From CAYMRB01 sp964392615 (GTDB taxonomy: Bacteria > Planctomycetota > UBA8108), in NCBI GenBank assembly GCA_964392615.1, contig CAYMRB010000043.1, positions 1 through 35,907 of the forward strand: a stretch of 35,907 nt of DNA, in the 5' to 3' direction. Shown here in pieces: positions 1 to 8,940 of the stretch. The notes beneath the pieces are model-generated. The model searched no databases and was not told where the DNA came from. It was given only the letters and a program-made list of their open reading frames with translations. Made by a program: the position numbers and the translations under genes. The stretch's first letter is position 1, and every line of letters starts with the position of its first letter.

Positions 1-42
1 GGGCCCCCCCGGTCGGGGCGGCCGACCCGCCCGCCGCCGCCT

Positions 43-90
43 ACTCCGAGTCCGCCCCCGACTCCGCCCCCGACTCTACGACTCCGGCGA
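43..90. repeat. short GC-rich tandem repeat at window edge
   Basis: A 12-bp unit of the form gactccgccccc occurs about two and a half times just after a G/C-only stretch at the left edge of the window, and it runs into the stop codon (76-78) of the first minus-strand gene. Bases 1-75 hold no gene that I can support. The core hexamer (gactcc, or ggagtc on the other strand) is the same as the unit of the microsatellite at 30819-30876. A role as a transcription stop for the gene above is possible but not shown. Confidence 0.5.
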
Positions 91-1635
91 GCCTTCGGCC
101 TGCGCTGCTTGCGCCAATACGTGCCACTTGGGCCGCTTCCAGCTGCTGCGGAACTCATCGACCGATGCCGGAACCGCGCGGCCCTCCTCCTCGCGGCCGT
201 CGAGGAACTCGATCACGTCGAGCTGCTGGCGCGGCGATCCGTGGCGCGCGTCGAAATCCTCGACGAGGAGGTTCGCCGGCATCACGACGCGACCGAGGAC
301 GGTCGTCAGCGGGAAGTCGAGCCCCTGGAATCCGGCGCTCGGCTGGTAGCTCTTGTAGACGAGCTCGGTGCAGACGATCGTCGCGTCCGTGCGGAAGTCG
401 AAGTCGAAGTCGTACGGTCGACCAGCGAACCCGAACGCACGGGCGACGGCCACGGCACGCTCCCGTTTCGAGAGCCGCGGCCGCAGAGCGACGAGCGTGT
501 CCGCGGCAGCCGAGTGTTCGATTGTCGTGAACACCACGCCTTCGCTGATCGCCTCGATGACTCGCGGCGGATGCCCTTCCTCCCGAGGCCGCGTGCTGCG
601 CGCCCACGCCTCCGGGTGCCGGCTCTTCAGATACTCTTCGAAACCGTCGTGTCCCTCGCTCTGGAGCCACGACGCGACCTCGGGGTCGTCGCAGAAGCGA
701 GCGCGTTCCTCTGCCGTGCCGATGTACAGAGCCCCGTGGGGCCAGAATCCCGGCAAGCCGATATTCGACAGGTACCAATTGCGGCGAGTGAGCAGGATGT
801 CGCCCGGCTGCAGCTTCGCCTGCAGGGCGCCGATCTGTTCCTGTGAGATCAGCGCTCTCCCCTTGTGCGCGATTTTCGTGTCGCCCATCCACTCGGACAC
901 GCCGGCCTGCACCGGGTACCACGCAGCGAATGCCGTGCGGCCGACGATCTGGAAGCTGTTCTTCACCGTCATCGCCGGTCCGGTCCACAGGCCGAACTGG
1001 CGAATACGGCGCCGATCGTCGGCGATGACCTCCCTGAGCTCGGAGAGATCGTCGGTGCTGTTGAACGTACGGAGCACCCCGAGCGCGGCGAACTCCGTCG
1101 CGCGGGCCACGTTGAGGTAGCGCAGCTTGTAGCGCTTCCAGCTGCCCTTCGGGAGGCCGATCTCGGGGACCGGTTCGTCGAGGATCTTGGCCAGCCCCGG
1201 ATCGTTGTCGACGACATCGATGAACTCGAGGGCGAAGCGATAGCCCGAGAGGAACGCGCCGTACATGACGACGAAGGACAGGTCATCCTCCGGCTCGTGC
1301 TCGATCTCGTCGAACGCGTCGTGGAACCTGCCGATCGAGTCGAGCGCCAGGTGGTAGTCGAGCACGCGCGTCCAGGTCTCGACGACCGTCTGCCGGTCCG
1401 CGGGCGACAGAAGCTGCGGCGTCTCGTGTCGTTCCTTCGGGAAGATCGTCGGGCGCGATGCAGCGAACACGAGGATCGAGCGCAGGCCGTCTCGGTACCT
1501 CGCGACGGCATTCACGTCGCGCTCGCAACGCTCGCGCAGCGCGTCTTTCGGGAGGGAAAGGATCGGCGCGGGCGTCGAGGAGCAGCCGGCTCCGGTCAGG
1601 GCGATGGCAGCGATCAGGACTGTCGACGTTCGCAT
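76..1635 (-). CDS. lipoprotein with YaeF/YiiX-type permuted papain-like domain
   Basis: Predicted lipoprotein of 519 residues. A signal peptide ends in the lipobox LTGAGC, so Cys18 would be lipidated and the protein would sit in the envelope. Residues about 30-265 form an alpha-helical region shared with the gene at 2666-4783. Residues about 275-470 match the permuted NlpC/P60 (papain-like, YaeF/YiiX) fold: QPGDILL, then WPHGALYIG with the candidate catalytic His300, then VIEAISEGV, then IVCTELVYKSY with the candidate nucleophile Cys422. In this family His precedes Cys because of the circular permutation. The ATG at 1635 overlaps the end of the amidohydrolase gene by 22 bases, so it is the last gene of a coupled operon; an earlier in-frame start would give a long Arg-rich leader and no signal peptide. 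The substrate is unknown; relatives act on peptide or lipid amide and ester bonds. Confidence 0.85.
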   Translation of the reverse strand: MRTSTVLIAAIALTGAGCSSTPAPILSLPKDALRERCERDVNAVARYRDGLRSILVFAASRPTIFPKERHETPQLLSPADRQTVVETWTRVLDYHLALDSIGRFHDAFDEIEHEPEDDLSFVVMYGAFLSGYRFALEFIDVVDNDPGLAKILDEPVPEIGLPKGSWKRYKLRYLNVARATEFAALGVLRTFNSTDDLSELREVIADDRRRIRQFGLWTGPAMTVKNSFQIVGRTAFAAWYPVQAGVSEWMGDTKIAHKGRALISQEQIGALQAKLQPGDILLTRRNWYLSNIGLPGFWPHGALYIGTAEERARFCDDPEVASWLQSEGHDGFEEYLKSRHPEAWARSTRPREEGHPPRVIEAISEGVVFTTIEHSAAADTLVALRPRLSKRERAVAVARAFGFAGRPYDFDFDFRTDATIVCTELVYKSYQPSAGFQGLDFPLTTVLGRVVMPANLLVEDFDARHGSPRQQLDVIEFLDGREEEGRAVPASVDEFRSSWKRPKWHVLAQAAQAEGSPES

Positions 1636-2669
1636 GGTTCGTTCCCTTCCCGGTCTCTCATCGCGTCGTCGTTCGGTTTCGGCGCGGAGACGCCCATCAG
1701 ATCGAGGACGCCGCTTTCGTATCGCGGCCCGAAGTCGAACCCCCGCTTGATGCAGAGATCCATGTCGAGCGGATTGCGCCTCGCGGGCGGCCGCAGGCCC
1801 GTGCGCCGGACGTACGGCAGCCGCGCCGGTGGAAACGGGTAGTCGCTTCCGTGGAGGATTCGCGCGCGAATCGCGGCGGCCTCGCGGCTCAGCTTGCGCA
1901 GCGCCGTCCAGCGGATCAGGCTCGCCAGCACGGCCGTATCGCCCCAGAGGTTGTCGTATCGACGCATCGTGTCGATGAAGCGCGGATAGTAGTCCTCGCG
2001 ATCCCAGAACGCGCAAGTGCCGCAGTGCGCGGCGACCACCGTCCCGCCGTGGTCGAGCACGCGGGCCAATCGCGAAGGGTCCGTGTACTGCTGCGACACG
2101 ACGGTGCACGAGTGCTCGTAGCCGGTGTGGAACATCAGCACGACGCCCAGATCGCGTGCGAGACGGTAGAAGGGGTCGAACTCGGGTCGTTGTGGATCGA
2201 CCCCCTGGATCGCGGTATGGATTTTGATCAGTCGGCAGCCGGCGTCATGGCAGCGTTCGAGCTCTTGGAGCGCGTCGCGGCGAATCGGGTTGATCGAGCA
2301 GCCCGGGAAGATCGCGGGTGACTCCTTCGCGAGGTCGAGGACGTAGTCGTTCGACACGTGGAAGTGAGTCGAAGCGTCGTCGCGCGAGCCGTCCTCGCGA
2401 TATACCGCGTCCTGAGCGAGGACGACGACGGCGTCGAGCGACGACTCGTGCACCTCGCGCAGGAAACGGTGGCGTAGCTTGGCGCTGATCGTGTCGCCGG
2501 ATTCGCGCAAGATGCCGGTGATGCGCAACAGGATGCGCGTCAACCAAGCTTTGCGGGTCTTCTCGGAAAGGTATCCGTCGGTCGGATTCTCACCCCAGCA
2601 GAAGATGTGCGTGTGGCAGTCGACGGCCGGGGACGAGATGCCGGTGACGGGCGCTTCTGATCGACTCAC
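1614..2669 (-). CDS. amidohydrolase family (amidohydrolase_2-type) metal-dependent hydrolase
   Basis: Cytoplasmic TIM-barrel hydrolase of about 351 residues with no signal peptide. The metal-binding signature is visible in order: DCHTH near the N-terminus (His19, His21), LMFHTG (His181), VVAAHCGTC (His215) and HGSDYPF (Asp276). This is the order in amidohydrolase_2 proteins, a family that includes decarboxylases and lactone hydrolases. The start is taken as the GTG at 2669 because it overlaps the stop codon of the upstream gene as GTGA, with a GAGGG-like ribosome site about 8 bases before it; a TTG at 2705 would be the only longer option. Its 3' end overlaps the next gene by 22 bases. Being wedged between two paralogous YiiX-type genes suggests it processes a product of theirs, but no substrate can be read from the sequence. 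Confidence 0.85.
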   Translation of the reverse strand: MSRSEAPVTGISSPAVDCHTHIFCWGENPTDGYLSEKTRKAWLTRILLRITGILRESGDTISAKLRHRFLREVHESSLDAVVVLAQDAVYREDGSRDDASTHFHVSNDYVLDLAKESPAIFPGCSINPIRRDALQELERCHDAGCRLIKIHTAIQGVDPQRPEFDPFYRLARDLGVVLMFHTGYEHSCTVVSQQYTDPSRLARVLDHGGTVVAAHCGTCAFWDREDYYPRFIDTMRRYDNLWGDTAVLASLIRWTALRKLSREAAAIRARILHGSDYPFPPARLPYVRRTGLRPPARRNPLDMDLCIKRGFDFGPRYESGVLDLMGVSAPKPNDDAMRDREGNEPCERRQS

Positions 2670-4783
2670 CGATTGAACCCTCGCTTGCGGTCGGCCGACG
2701 CGCAAAAGTCATCCACCGATGCGCGACGGGCGACGCCGGATCGGTTGTTGCCGTCAAGGAAGAGGATGAGATCCAGTTCGCGGTCCTCGCGTTCCTTCTC
2801 GCGGACGAACTTGCGGACGATCTCTTGGGCCGGCAGCGTCATGCGTCCCATCACCTCGACGAGATCGAAGTGGAGGATGCCCTCGTAGGCGCGGTAGACG
2901 ACCTCCGTGCACACGAGCTTGTCCGATGAGAAGAAGTCGAACTCGAAGTCGTATGGCTTGCCGTCGTGAGTGAACGCGCGGACGATCGCGCGAGCGCGTT
3001 CCTCGCGGCTGACGCGAGGGCGCAGGACCGCGACGTGGTCGGCGTGCATCGAGTGCGCCAGCGAGTTGAAGATCACGCCCTCGCTGACCGCCTCGATGAC
3101 GGTGTTCGCGTGTCCGTCGGGCGACTTGCGCTGAAAGCCGTCGAGGCGGCGGCGGATTTCGGGATGGTCAGCGATACCGAGCTCGCGGAGATCCTCGACG
3201 TCCCCGACGTAGAGCGCGGCGTGCGGCCAGAACCCGGGCAGGAATGCGTTCGACAGGAACCAATTGCGTCTCTCGAGGAGCACGTCTCCGGGCTGCAGAT
3301 CGGACTCGATCGACTCGATCTGGTCGAACGTGATGAACGGCTCGCGCTGCGAGATCCGCGTATCGCCGATCCACTCGGCGACCAACGATTGCACGGCGTA
3401 GACCGGCGTGTACGCGTCTTGGCGCACACGCGCGAGAATCATGTCGAGCCACATGGCAGGCGTGTCGACGCGGTGCGCGCGCACATAGCGCAGGCTCTCC
3501 GTGATCTTCCCGTCGAGCCACTCGAAATCCGACTGCGGCCACAATGCCGCCTGGCGCCAGGCGTCGCGGTGCTCGTGGAAGTATGCGGCCATCTCCTCGC
3601 AGAGCTCGACGTTGCGCTCGTTCGCCGCGTTCTCGCGGATGCGATCGTACATGCCCGCCGGTATCCCCCAGCCCGGCTCGGGCTCGTTCAACTTGCGCAG
3701 GCTGAGCGGGTCGTCCCGGTACGTGTCGATCAACTCGAGACCGCTGCGGTAGGCCTGCGTCGCGGCGGCGTAGCCGACGAGGAAACAGCGGGCGCGGTCG
3801 TCCGGATCGCGCACGGCCTCGAAACCTGCGTGGATCGCGAGCATGCGGAGCAGCGCGGAGCGATACGACAGATACGTCATGAAGAGCGCGCGGATCTCGT
3901 CGTCCTCCTCGGGCGTGAAGTAGTCACGCCCGTCCGCGATGAGCCGGTCACCGGTTCGCTGTCGAAAGTCGTTCGACTTGACGCGCAGCTCGTCGAGCCC
4001 GTCGGATATCGCGCGAAGGCGGTCGAGATCGCTCGCGAGCTGCTCATGGATCTGCTCGGAGGACATCCCGCGGAGTACGGATGGCAGGCCCTCGATGGCG
4101 CTTTCGGGCGGCGCCGTGACGCGGCCGATCCACCAGCCGGCGCCGAACGTCGCGACGAGAGCGCAGACGACGAGCGCGGGCCGGGCTCGTCTGCGGAGCC
4201 GCTCCGGCACCAGCAGCACGATTCGCTTGGGGAGCCCGGCTCGCTGGCACGCGACGAGAGAGCCGACCAGAGCGGCCGTGGCTGCGGTGCCGATCACCCA
4301 GAGCTCTGCGGTACGCGGCGTCGCGAGGAGATCGCGCCGCATGGCGAGCGCCGACACGAGCAGGCCGGTGACGGCAGCGGCCCACGGCGTCGCGCGCTCG
4401 ATCCAATCCCGTCGTGGTTGGGCGGCGCGAAGGAGCGCCACGTGCGCGAACGTCAGCGACGGAACGAGCGTCAGCCACCATGCGCGCCACAGGAGAGACG
4501 TCGTGCGCCATTCGGTCCAGACGAGCAGGATCGACGTGACGATGGCGGCCAGGCCCCACGGCACGGCGACGACTCGCAACCCGGGCATGCGAAGCACGGC
4601 CGACAGGAGGCCCGCACCGACCGAGACGCAGGCGGTGGTCAGCAGGAGCCGCAAGCGCAATCCCTCGAGGGAGCGCTGCGCCAGCGACGCGAGCAGCAGG
4701 ACGGCGGCGATCGCGAGCAGGACGATCGCGATGCGACGAAGACCTCTGCGCGTCGAAGCTAGGCGTGATTTCGGCTCTTCCAT
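2666..4783 (-). CDS. polytopic membrane protein with YaeF/YiiX-type permuted papain-like domain
   Basis: 705-residue protein. The first 220 residues hold about seven hydrophobic helices (roughly 17-36, 44-64, 70-91, 100-120, 134-148, 160-178, 203-221). They are followed by an alpha-helical region (about 240-490) and a permuted papain-like domain (about 495-660). Key motifs are QPGDVLLERRNW, WPHAALYVG (His521) and LVCTEVVYRAY (Cys625). Everything after the membrane part aligns with the lipoprotein encoded at 76-1635, including VAEWIGDTRIS against VSEWMGDTKIA, so the two are paralogs that differ in how they are anchored. The ATG at 4783 gives the sequence MEEPKS; the longer open frame upstream is low-complexity and crosses the promoter. 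It is the first gene of the operon and is coupled to the amidohydrolase by a GTGA overlap. The active site presumably faces the periplasm; the substrate is unknown. Confidence 0.85.
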   Translation of the reverse strand: MEEPKSRLASTRRGLRRIAIVLLAIAAVLLLASLAQRSLEGLRLRLLLTTACVSVGAGLLSAVLRMPGLRVVAVPWGLAAIVTSILLVWTEWRTTSLLWRAWWLTLVPSLTFAHVALLRAAQPRRDWIERATPWAAAVTGLLVSALAMRRDLLATPRTAELWVIGTAATAALVGSLVACQRAGLPKRIVLLVPERLRRRARPALVVCALVATFGAGWWIGRVTAPPESAIEGLPSVLRGMSSEQIHEQLASDLDRLRAISDGLDELRVKSNDFRQRTGDRLIADGRDYFTPEEDDEIRALFMTYLSYRSALLRMLAIHAGFEAVRDPDDRARCFLVGYAAATQAYRSGLELIDTYRDDPLSLRKLNEPEPGWGIPAGMYDRIRENAANERNVELCEEMAAYFHEHRDAWRQAALWPQSDFEWLDGKITESLRYVRAHRVDTPAMWLDMILARVRQDAYTPVYAVQSLVAEWIGDTRISQREPFITFDQIESIESDLQPGDVLLERRNWFLSNAFLPGFWPHAALYVGDVEDLRELGIADHPEIRRRLDGFQRKSPDGHANTVIEAVSEGVIFNSLAHSMHADHVAVLRPRVSREERARAIVRAFTHDGKPYDFEFDFFSSDKLVCTEVVYRAYEGILHFDLVEVMGRMTLPAQEIVRKFVREKEREDRELDLILFLDGNNRSGVARRASVDDFCASADRKRGFNR

Positions 4784-4831
4784 GGCATTCGTGTCCGTCA
4801 GCCGGGAGTTTCGGCGACCACGAGGCGCTGC

Positions 4832-4840
4832 ATCATAGCA
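4832..4840 (-). promoter_or_regulatory. extended -10 promoter of the YiiX/amidohydrolase operon
   Basis: Read on the minus strand the sequence is TGC TATGAT, a sigma-70 type extended -10 element (TGn followed by a five-of-six match to TATAAT). It would start a transcript near 4825, giving a leader of roughly 40 bases before the ATG at 4783. No convincing -35 hexamer lies at the usual distance, as is common for extended -10 promoters. This is inferred from the consensus only. Confidence 0.5.
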
Positions 4841-4914
4841 AGGCCTGTACCATATCGACGCATTCGACGTCGCGCCTTCCGCAGGGGCCGGTGGACTGCG
4901 TTTCTCGACGGGCT

Positions 4915-4945
4915 CCCGGGACACGCGTACGCGAGGTGTCCCGGG
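4915..4945. other. perfect 10-bp inverted repeat in divergent intergenic region
   Basis: CCCGGGACAC at 4915-4924 is the exact reverse complement of GTGTCCCGGG at 4936-4945, with an 11-base centre that itself contains the palindrome GCGTACGC. It lies between the promoter of the minus-strand operon and the plus-strand gene at 5056. There is no T-tract on either side, so it does not look like an intrinsic terminator. An operator site or a structured leader of the plus-strand gene is possible. Confidence 0.6.
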
Positions 4946-5055
4946 TTCGACAATCCATGCCGCCTCGCCTTGACTTCGCGCGGTCGGCCTCCGAAGCTGG
5001 TCGCGGTTGAAGTCGAGCGGTTCGACGGATCGAGTCTTCGCGAGCGGAGTGGATC

Positions 5056-5433
5056 GTGGCAGAGCAAGATTCGGACGAGGCCGCACGAACCGTGACGTCG
5101 GCGAATCCGTACGAGACGCCCGGGGCGCCGGGCGGGCACGCGTTCGGGCCGCGCGGCGGCAGGTGCATGCTGTGGGGCGGGATCTGCGTCGGGCTCGGGG
5201 TCGTTCTGGCTCCGATTGCGGGCGGGGCGCTGTGGTTCGCCATGATGCGCGACATCGCCAACTCGCCGACTCAGCCGTCACCGGAGGAGTTGGCGAGCGG
5301 GATGTCGACGGTCTTGTCGTTCTTCCTCATCGCGGTCTTGGCCGTCGTCGCCGGATGCGTGCTGTTCGTCGTGGGCCTGGCCGCGCGCCGTCGGTCGACG
5401 GCGGATCCGCGTGAACCGCGAGCCGTCGACTGA
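5056..5433 (+). CDS. small two-helix membrane protein with NPYETP motif
   Basis: 125-residue protein. A polar N-terminus containing ANPYETPG is followed by two hydrophobic segments (about 38-58 and 82-108) and a charged Arg-rich tail. The Asn-Pro-Tyr-x-x-Pro motif near the N-terminus, followed by membrane helices, is a recurrent design of uncharacterised planctomycete membrane proteins, from general knowledge of such genomes. The GTG at 5056 is chosen because GGAG lies six bases upstream (5046-5049). It stands alone on the plus strand, divergent from the YiiX operon and convergent with the next gene, whose stop codon is only 16 bases away. I do not recognise a function. Confidence 0.7.
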   Translation: MAEQDSDEAARTVTSANPYETPGAPGGHAFGPRGGRCMLWGGICVGLGVVLAPIAGGALWFAMMRDIANSPTQPSPEELASGMSTVLSFFLIAVLAVVAGCVLFVVGLAARRRSTADPREPRAVD

Positions 5434-5449
5434 CTCGTCGATTCGACCG

Positions 5450-8400
5450 TCACTCCGTCTCCGGCGCCGGCTGCGCGCCGAGCTCCTCGAGATACGCGAG
5501 CAGGTCGCGGATCTCCTCCTCGGTCAGGCGTGAGAGCAAGCGCTCCGGCATCAGCGAACTCTCCTGCGGCGCGGTGAACACGATGTCCGCGCGTCGGATC
5601 GTGTGCACCTTGTCCTGATCGACGAGTGTGACGCTGTCGTCGCCCTCTTCGGTGACGAATCCCGTCAGCGGCGCACCGCCGCCCTGGACCTGGATGACCG
5701 TTGCCTTGAAGCGATCGGCGACCTGCTTTGACGGGTAGACGAGCGAGTCGATGAACTCCTCGCGGCTCAAGCGCTGCGTGACGCCGGCGAGCTCCGGACC
5801 GAAGATCGTCCGTCCCGCGTCGTCGCCAGCCTTTCCCGATCCATGACAATCTGCGCAGCGCGCCTTGTCCCAAACCGCAGTGCCGCGTTCCATACTGCCG
5901 CCTGGCGAGCCGCGCAGGAGGAGCGCCTTGACCTCCTCGTCGCTTCTCTCGCGCACGGCTGCGGCAGTCAGCGGCTCGAACGGCTTGCTCTCGCGCTTCT
6001 CGTACCAGGCTTTCCAGAAGCGCAGTCCTGCGGCGTGTTCGCCATCCTTCGGCGCATGGCGCAGGTCGACGTCGCGCTTCCAGCCAGCGCGCTTCTCTTT
6101 CGTCAACGCGACCAGCAGCCGCTCGGCAGCATGAAACGAGCCGCGTCGCCCGTCCATGCGTGCGATCGCGATGCGCGCCAGTCGATCGTCGACCGTCGCG
6201 CCTCGCTTCGTCACAGCAGCCGCACACAGGCGGAAGACGTCGTCGTCCTCGTGCAGCAAGCCGTCCTCGAGCACGGCCGCGTCGACATCCGTCGGAGCTT
6301 GGCGCGCCAGGCCGCGGAGGATCACCGCGCGCGTCGCGGCGTCGTCGAAGAGAGCGAGCTCCTCGCCGAGGAACGTCGCGACGCGCTCTGCACGGATCTC
6401 GGCGATCGACGCGAGCAGTCGCTGCCGCGCCGCGAGCTTCTCTTCGGACCGGTACAGGCGAATCAGCACATTCGCACCGTTCGCATGGCCGCTGAGCCGA
6501 TCGAGGACGACGTCTCCGAGGACCGACGTGAGGTCGAGCGCGTGCAGCCGGTCGAGGAAGCCGCCGAGGTGGCGACCGGTGAACTCGGAAACCACCGTCG
6601 CCCAGAAGCTCGGGAACTGCAGTCCTTTGCCGCCGAACTCGCTGAACCAGCCGCGCTGCGTCGACAGGAGCCAGTCGATCGCGCGCGTTTGATCGGACAC
6701 CGTCCACCCCGTCTCGAGGCGAGCCAGGGCCTGCGCGAGGTGGAACTGCGTCACCGGGTCCTTCTCGGCTTCAAGCGCCGCGACGAGCTTGCCGAACGCG
6801 TCGGGCGAGCGGTACTCTCCGAGCAGTCGCGCCTGCTCCCAGCGGATGTCGCGGTGCGCGTCCGGAAACGCGTCGAGAAGGTACGCCAGCACTTGCTCGC
6901 GGACGTTCGGGTCGCGCGACAACGGCTCGCGGAATCGACCCAGGATGCGGAGGAAGTCGAGGCGGTCCCCCGCAGAGGCATCGGGGCCGAGTGCGCGCAT
7001 CTGTTGGCGGGTGACCGACAGCAACGTGTCGCTCGGGACGCTGCGCGAGCGCAGATCGACCGCGATCAGCGCGCGCGTCCGCGAACGGATGTCGCCCCGC
7101 TCGAGCGCATCGGCGAGCCACGCGTCCGGTTCGTGGTGAGTCAACGCGATCATCGCCGCGTACCGCACCAGGCGATCGTCGTCCGACATGCGGCGCGCGA
7201 TGTCGCGGATGTACCGTGCCGGTACGTGCGAGCGCATCAGCGCCTCGAGAGCTCGCCGTCGCACGAACGGGTCGCGGTCGTCGAGCAAGCTGCCGGCGAC
7301 GACCGTCGCGTCGTCACGGCCGCCCCGCAAGCCGAGGAGCCACGCGGCTTGCCCGCGCAACTCGGGAGCGCGCGACTTCGACAGGCGCGAGAGAACCGAC
7401 GGCTCGAGCGTCGTGAAGTCCGGTGCCAGCGCGCGGACGGCGCGCAGTCGACGATCGAGAGGGGCGACCTCGTCGAGCGCGATGGCCGTCAGCCGACGAG
7501 CCCGTCGATCGCCCAGCCGAAGCGATAGCAAGCGCTCGCGCACGCGACTCCACTCCGCTCCGGGCTGCGGCAGGGTCAGGAGCTCGTCGACGATCGCGGT
7601 GTCCGTGTCGGGAAGCGCCTTCCATCGCGGGCCGATCGGCAGGGCTCCTCGGCCGCCCGGATCGTACAGCAGACGCCAGATTCCCTGATTGTGGTCGGAC
7701 AGGAACAGGCTTCCGTCCGGTGCGACGTCGATGTCGACGAGTGCGAACGAGATCCGTCGTCCGCGGTTGTCCTTCGCGCCGGGCTTCGGTCGCGCGAGCA
7801 CGTCGACCGAGGCCGTCCAGCCTGCGCCGCGGCGCTTCAGGAACAGCGCGAAGAGGCGACCGTTCGATGCGTAGCCGCCGGTCGTGGCCGATTTCGACAT
7901 ATAGTCGCAGACGAGGAACGCATTGCGGTATTTCGCCGGCAGCGCGTCGTGCTCGTAGAACACGCCCCAATCCGGGGAGCCGCGACCGACGTCGAGGATG
8001 CCGGGTAGGCAGTCGACCCAGTACGGCGGATACGCGCCGATGTCCTGCCAGCCATGGTCGCCGCCGGTGAGCCAATGATTGAGTCGGACCGGACGCCACC
8101 ACGGAACGTCGACGTGCCACTCCATGTCGCTGTCGAGGCTGAACAGCTCGCCGAGGTAGTTCATGCCGAGGTTCGGCGGATTGCGGCCGCCCGTTCCGAT
8201 GCATTCCCAGCGCTGTCCGTCAGGGCTGATGCGGAACACGCAGGCTTGGCGCTCGAAGCGAGCCGGAGAGCGCTCCTCGGTGATGTGTCGCCGATTGCGC
8301 GCGCCGCCGCCGTTGCCCGTGACGAAGTACACGTAGCCGTCATGGCCGCGAAGGATCTGGTGCGCGTCGTGGTCGCCGCCGGTGCTGAAGTTCTCGCCGA

Positions 8401-8776
8401 TGCGGCCCCGGTGCACGAGCTCTCCGCCGGCGAGGTAACCCTCGAAGAGCTGGACGCCATCGCCGCCGACGGCGAACAGCTTGTCGCCGTACACGAGTAA
8501 GCCTTGAGGCCCGCGCCCGCCGAGACCGCGTGCTATGATCTCGCTACGGTCGTAGACGCCGTCGCCGTCATCATCCGCGAGTCGTCGCACGTTGTGCCCG
8601 TCGCCGACGAGGAGTCGACCGGCACCGTCGAACGCGATGTCGAGGCTCGCGCCGCACAGATCGGGGCGTGCGGCCTTGTAGATGCGAAACCCCGGCGGCA
8701 GCTCGAAGCGATCTTCGACGAAGTCGGGAGCAGTGCAGACGGACGAGAGGCAAGCGTAGAGGACGAAGGCGTTCAC
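5450..8776 (-). CDS. exported PVC-type dehydrogenase: beta-propeller, HEAT-like repeats and C-terminal cytochrome c domain
   Basis: 1108-residue protein starting at GTG with a short hydrophobic signal peptide. Residues about 20-390 form a beta-propeller of the soluble glucose dehydrogenase/membrane-bound dehydrogenase type (LDIAFDGAGRLLVGDGHNVR, GGDHDAHQI, VDIDVAPDGSLFLSDH). About 410-900 are helical repeats resembling HEAT/armadillo units (for example DDRDPFVRRRALEAL, DDRLVRYAAMIAL). The C-terminus (about 960-1108) is a heme-binding domain with CADCH near residue 971, then FGPELAGVTQRLSREEFIDS and TEEEIRDLLAYLEEL. This order is the known Pirellula/Verrucomicrobium architecture (TIGR02604-like plus TIGR02603-like). 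It is likely a periplasmic sugar or alcohol oxidase that passes electrons through its own heme, possibly to the neighbouring PQQ-like protein. The substrate is unknown. No good ribosome site is seen before the GTG. Confidence 0.88.
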   Translation of the reverse strand: MNAFVLYACLSSVCTAPDFVEDRFELPPGFRIYKAARPDLCGASLDIAFDGAGRLLVGDGHNVRRLADDDGDGVYDRSEIIARGLGGRGPQGLLVYGDKLFAVGGDGVQLFEGYLAGGELVHRGRIGENFSTGGDHDAHQILRGHDGYVYFVTGNGGGARNRRHITEERSPARFERQACVFRISPDGQRWECIGTGGRNPPNLGMNYLGELFSLDSDMEWHVDVPWWRPVRLNHWLTGGDHGWQDIGAYPPYWVDCLPGILDVGRGSPDWGVFYEHDALPAKYRNAFLVCDYMSKSATTGGYASNGRLFALFLKRRGAGWTASVDVLARPKPGAKDNRGRRISFALVDIDVAPDGSLFLSDHNQGIWRLLYDPGGRGALPIGPRWKALPDTDTAIVDELLTLPQPGAEWSRVRERLLSLRLGDRRARRLTAIALDEVAPLDRRLRAVRALAPDFTTLEPSVLSRLSKSRAPELRGQAAWLLGLRGGRDDATVVAGSLLDDRDPFVRRRALEALMRSHVPARYIRDIARRMSDDDRLVRYAAMIALTHHEPDAWLADALERGDIRSRTRALIAVDLRSRSVPSDTLLSVTRQQMRALGPDASAGDRLDFLRILGRFREPLSRDPNVREQVLAYLLDAFPDAHRDIRWEQARLLGEYRSPDAFGKLVAALEAEKDPVTQFHLAQALARLETGWTVSDQTRAIDWLLSTQRGWFSEFGGKGLQFPSFWATVVSEFTGRHLGGFLDRLHALDLTSVLGDVVLDRLSGHANGANVLIRLYRSEEKLAARQRLLASIAEIRAERVATFLGEELALFDDAATRAVILRGLARQAPTDVDAAVLEDGLLHEDDDVFRLCAAAVTKRGATVDDRLARIAIARMDGRRGSFHAAERLLVALTKEKRAGWKRDVDLRHAPKDGEHAAGLRFWKAWYEKRESKPFEPLTAAAVRERSDEEVKALLLRGSPGGSMERGTAVWDKARCADCHGSGKAGDDAGRTIFGPELAGVTQRLSREEFIDSLVYPSKQVADRFKATVIQVQGGGAPLTGFVTEEGDDSVTLVDQDKVHTIRRADIVFTAPQESSLMPERLLSRLTEEEIRDLLAYLEELGAQPAPETE

Positions 8777-8940
8777 GGCGGTGTCTCAGCGAAGGTTCAG
8801 GTATCGAGACACGCATCGTAGCCCTCTTCGAGTCTTCCCGAAAGAAGGGGGGCCGATCGCTGGCGCTCGGGCGGACCCTGTCGGCGCAGATTTCACGCCA
8901 CGGCGTCAAGCTCGTGCGGTTGTCCGCCGCTGGGCGCTGA

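Noticed and set aside
2966..4762. A 598-codon plus-strand open frame opposite the membrane YiiX gene
   Set aside because: The opposite strand encodes a protein with membrane helices and catalytic motifs; the plus-strand reading has no recognisable domain and is a shadow.
5434..5449. Bidirectional terminator between the convergent genes
   Set aside because: The gap is only 16 bases and shows no stem of useful length or T-tract.
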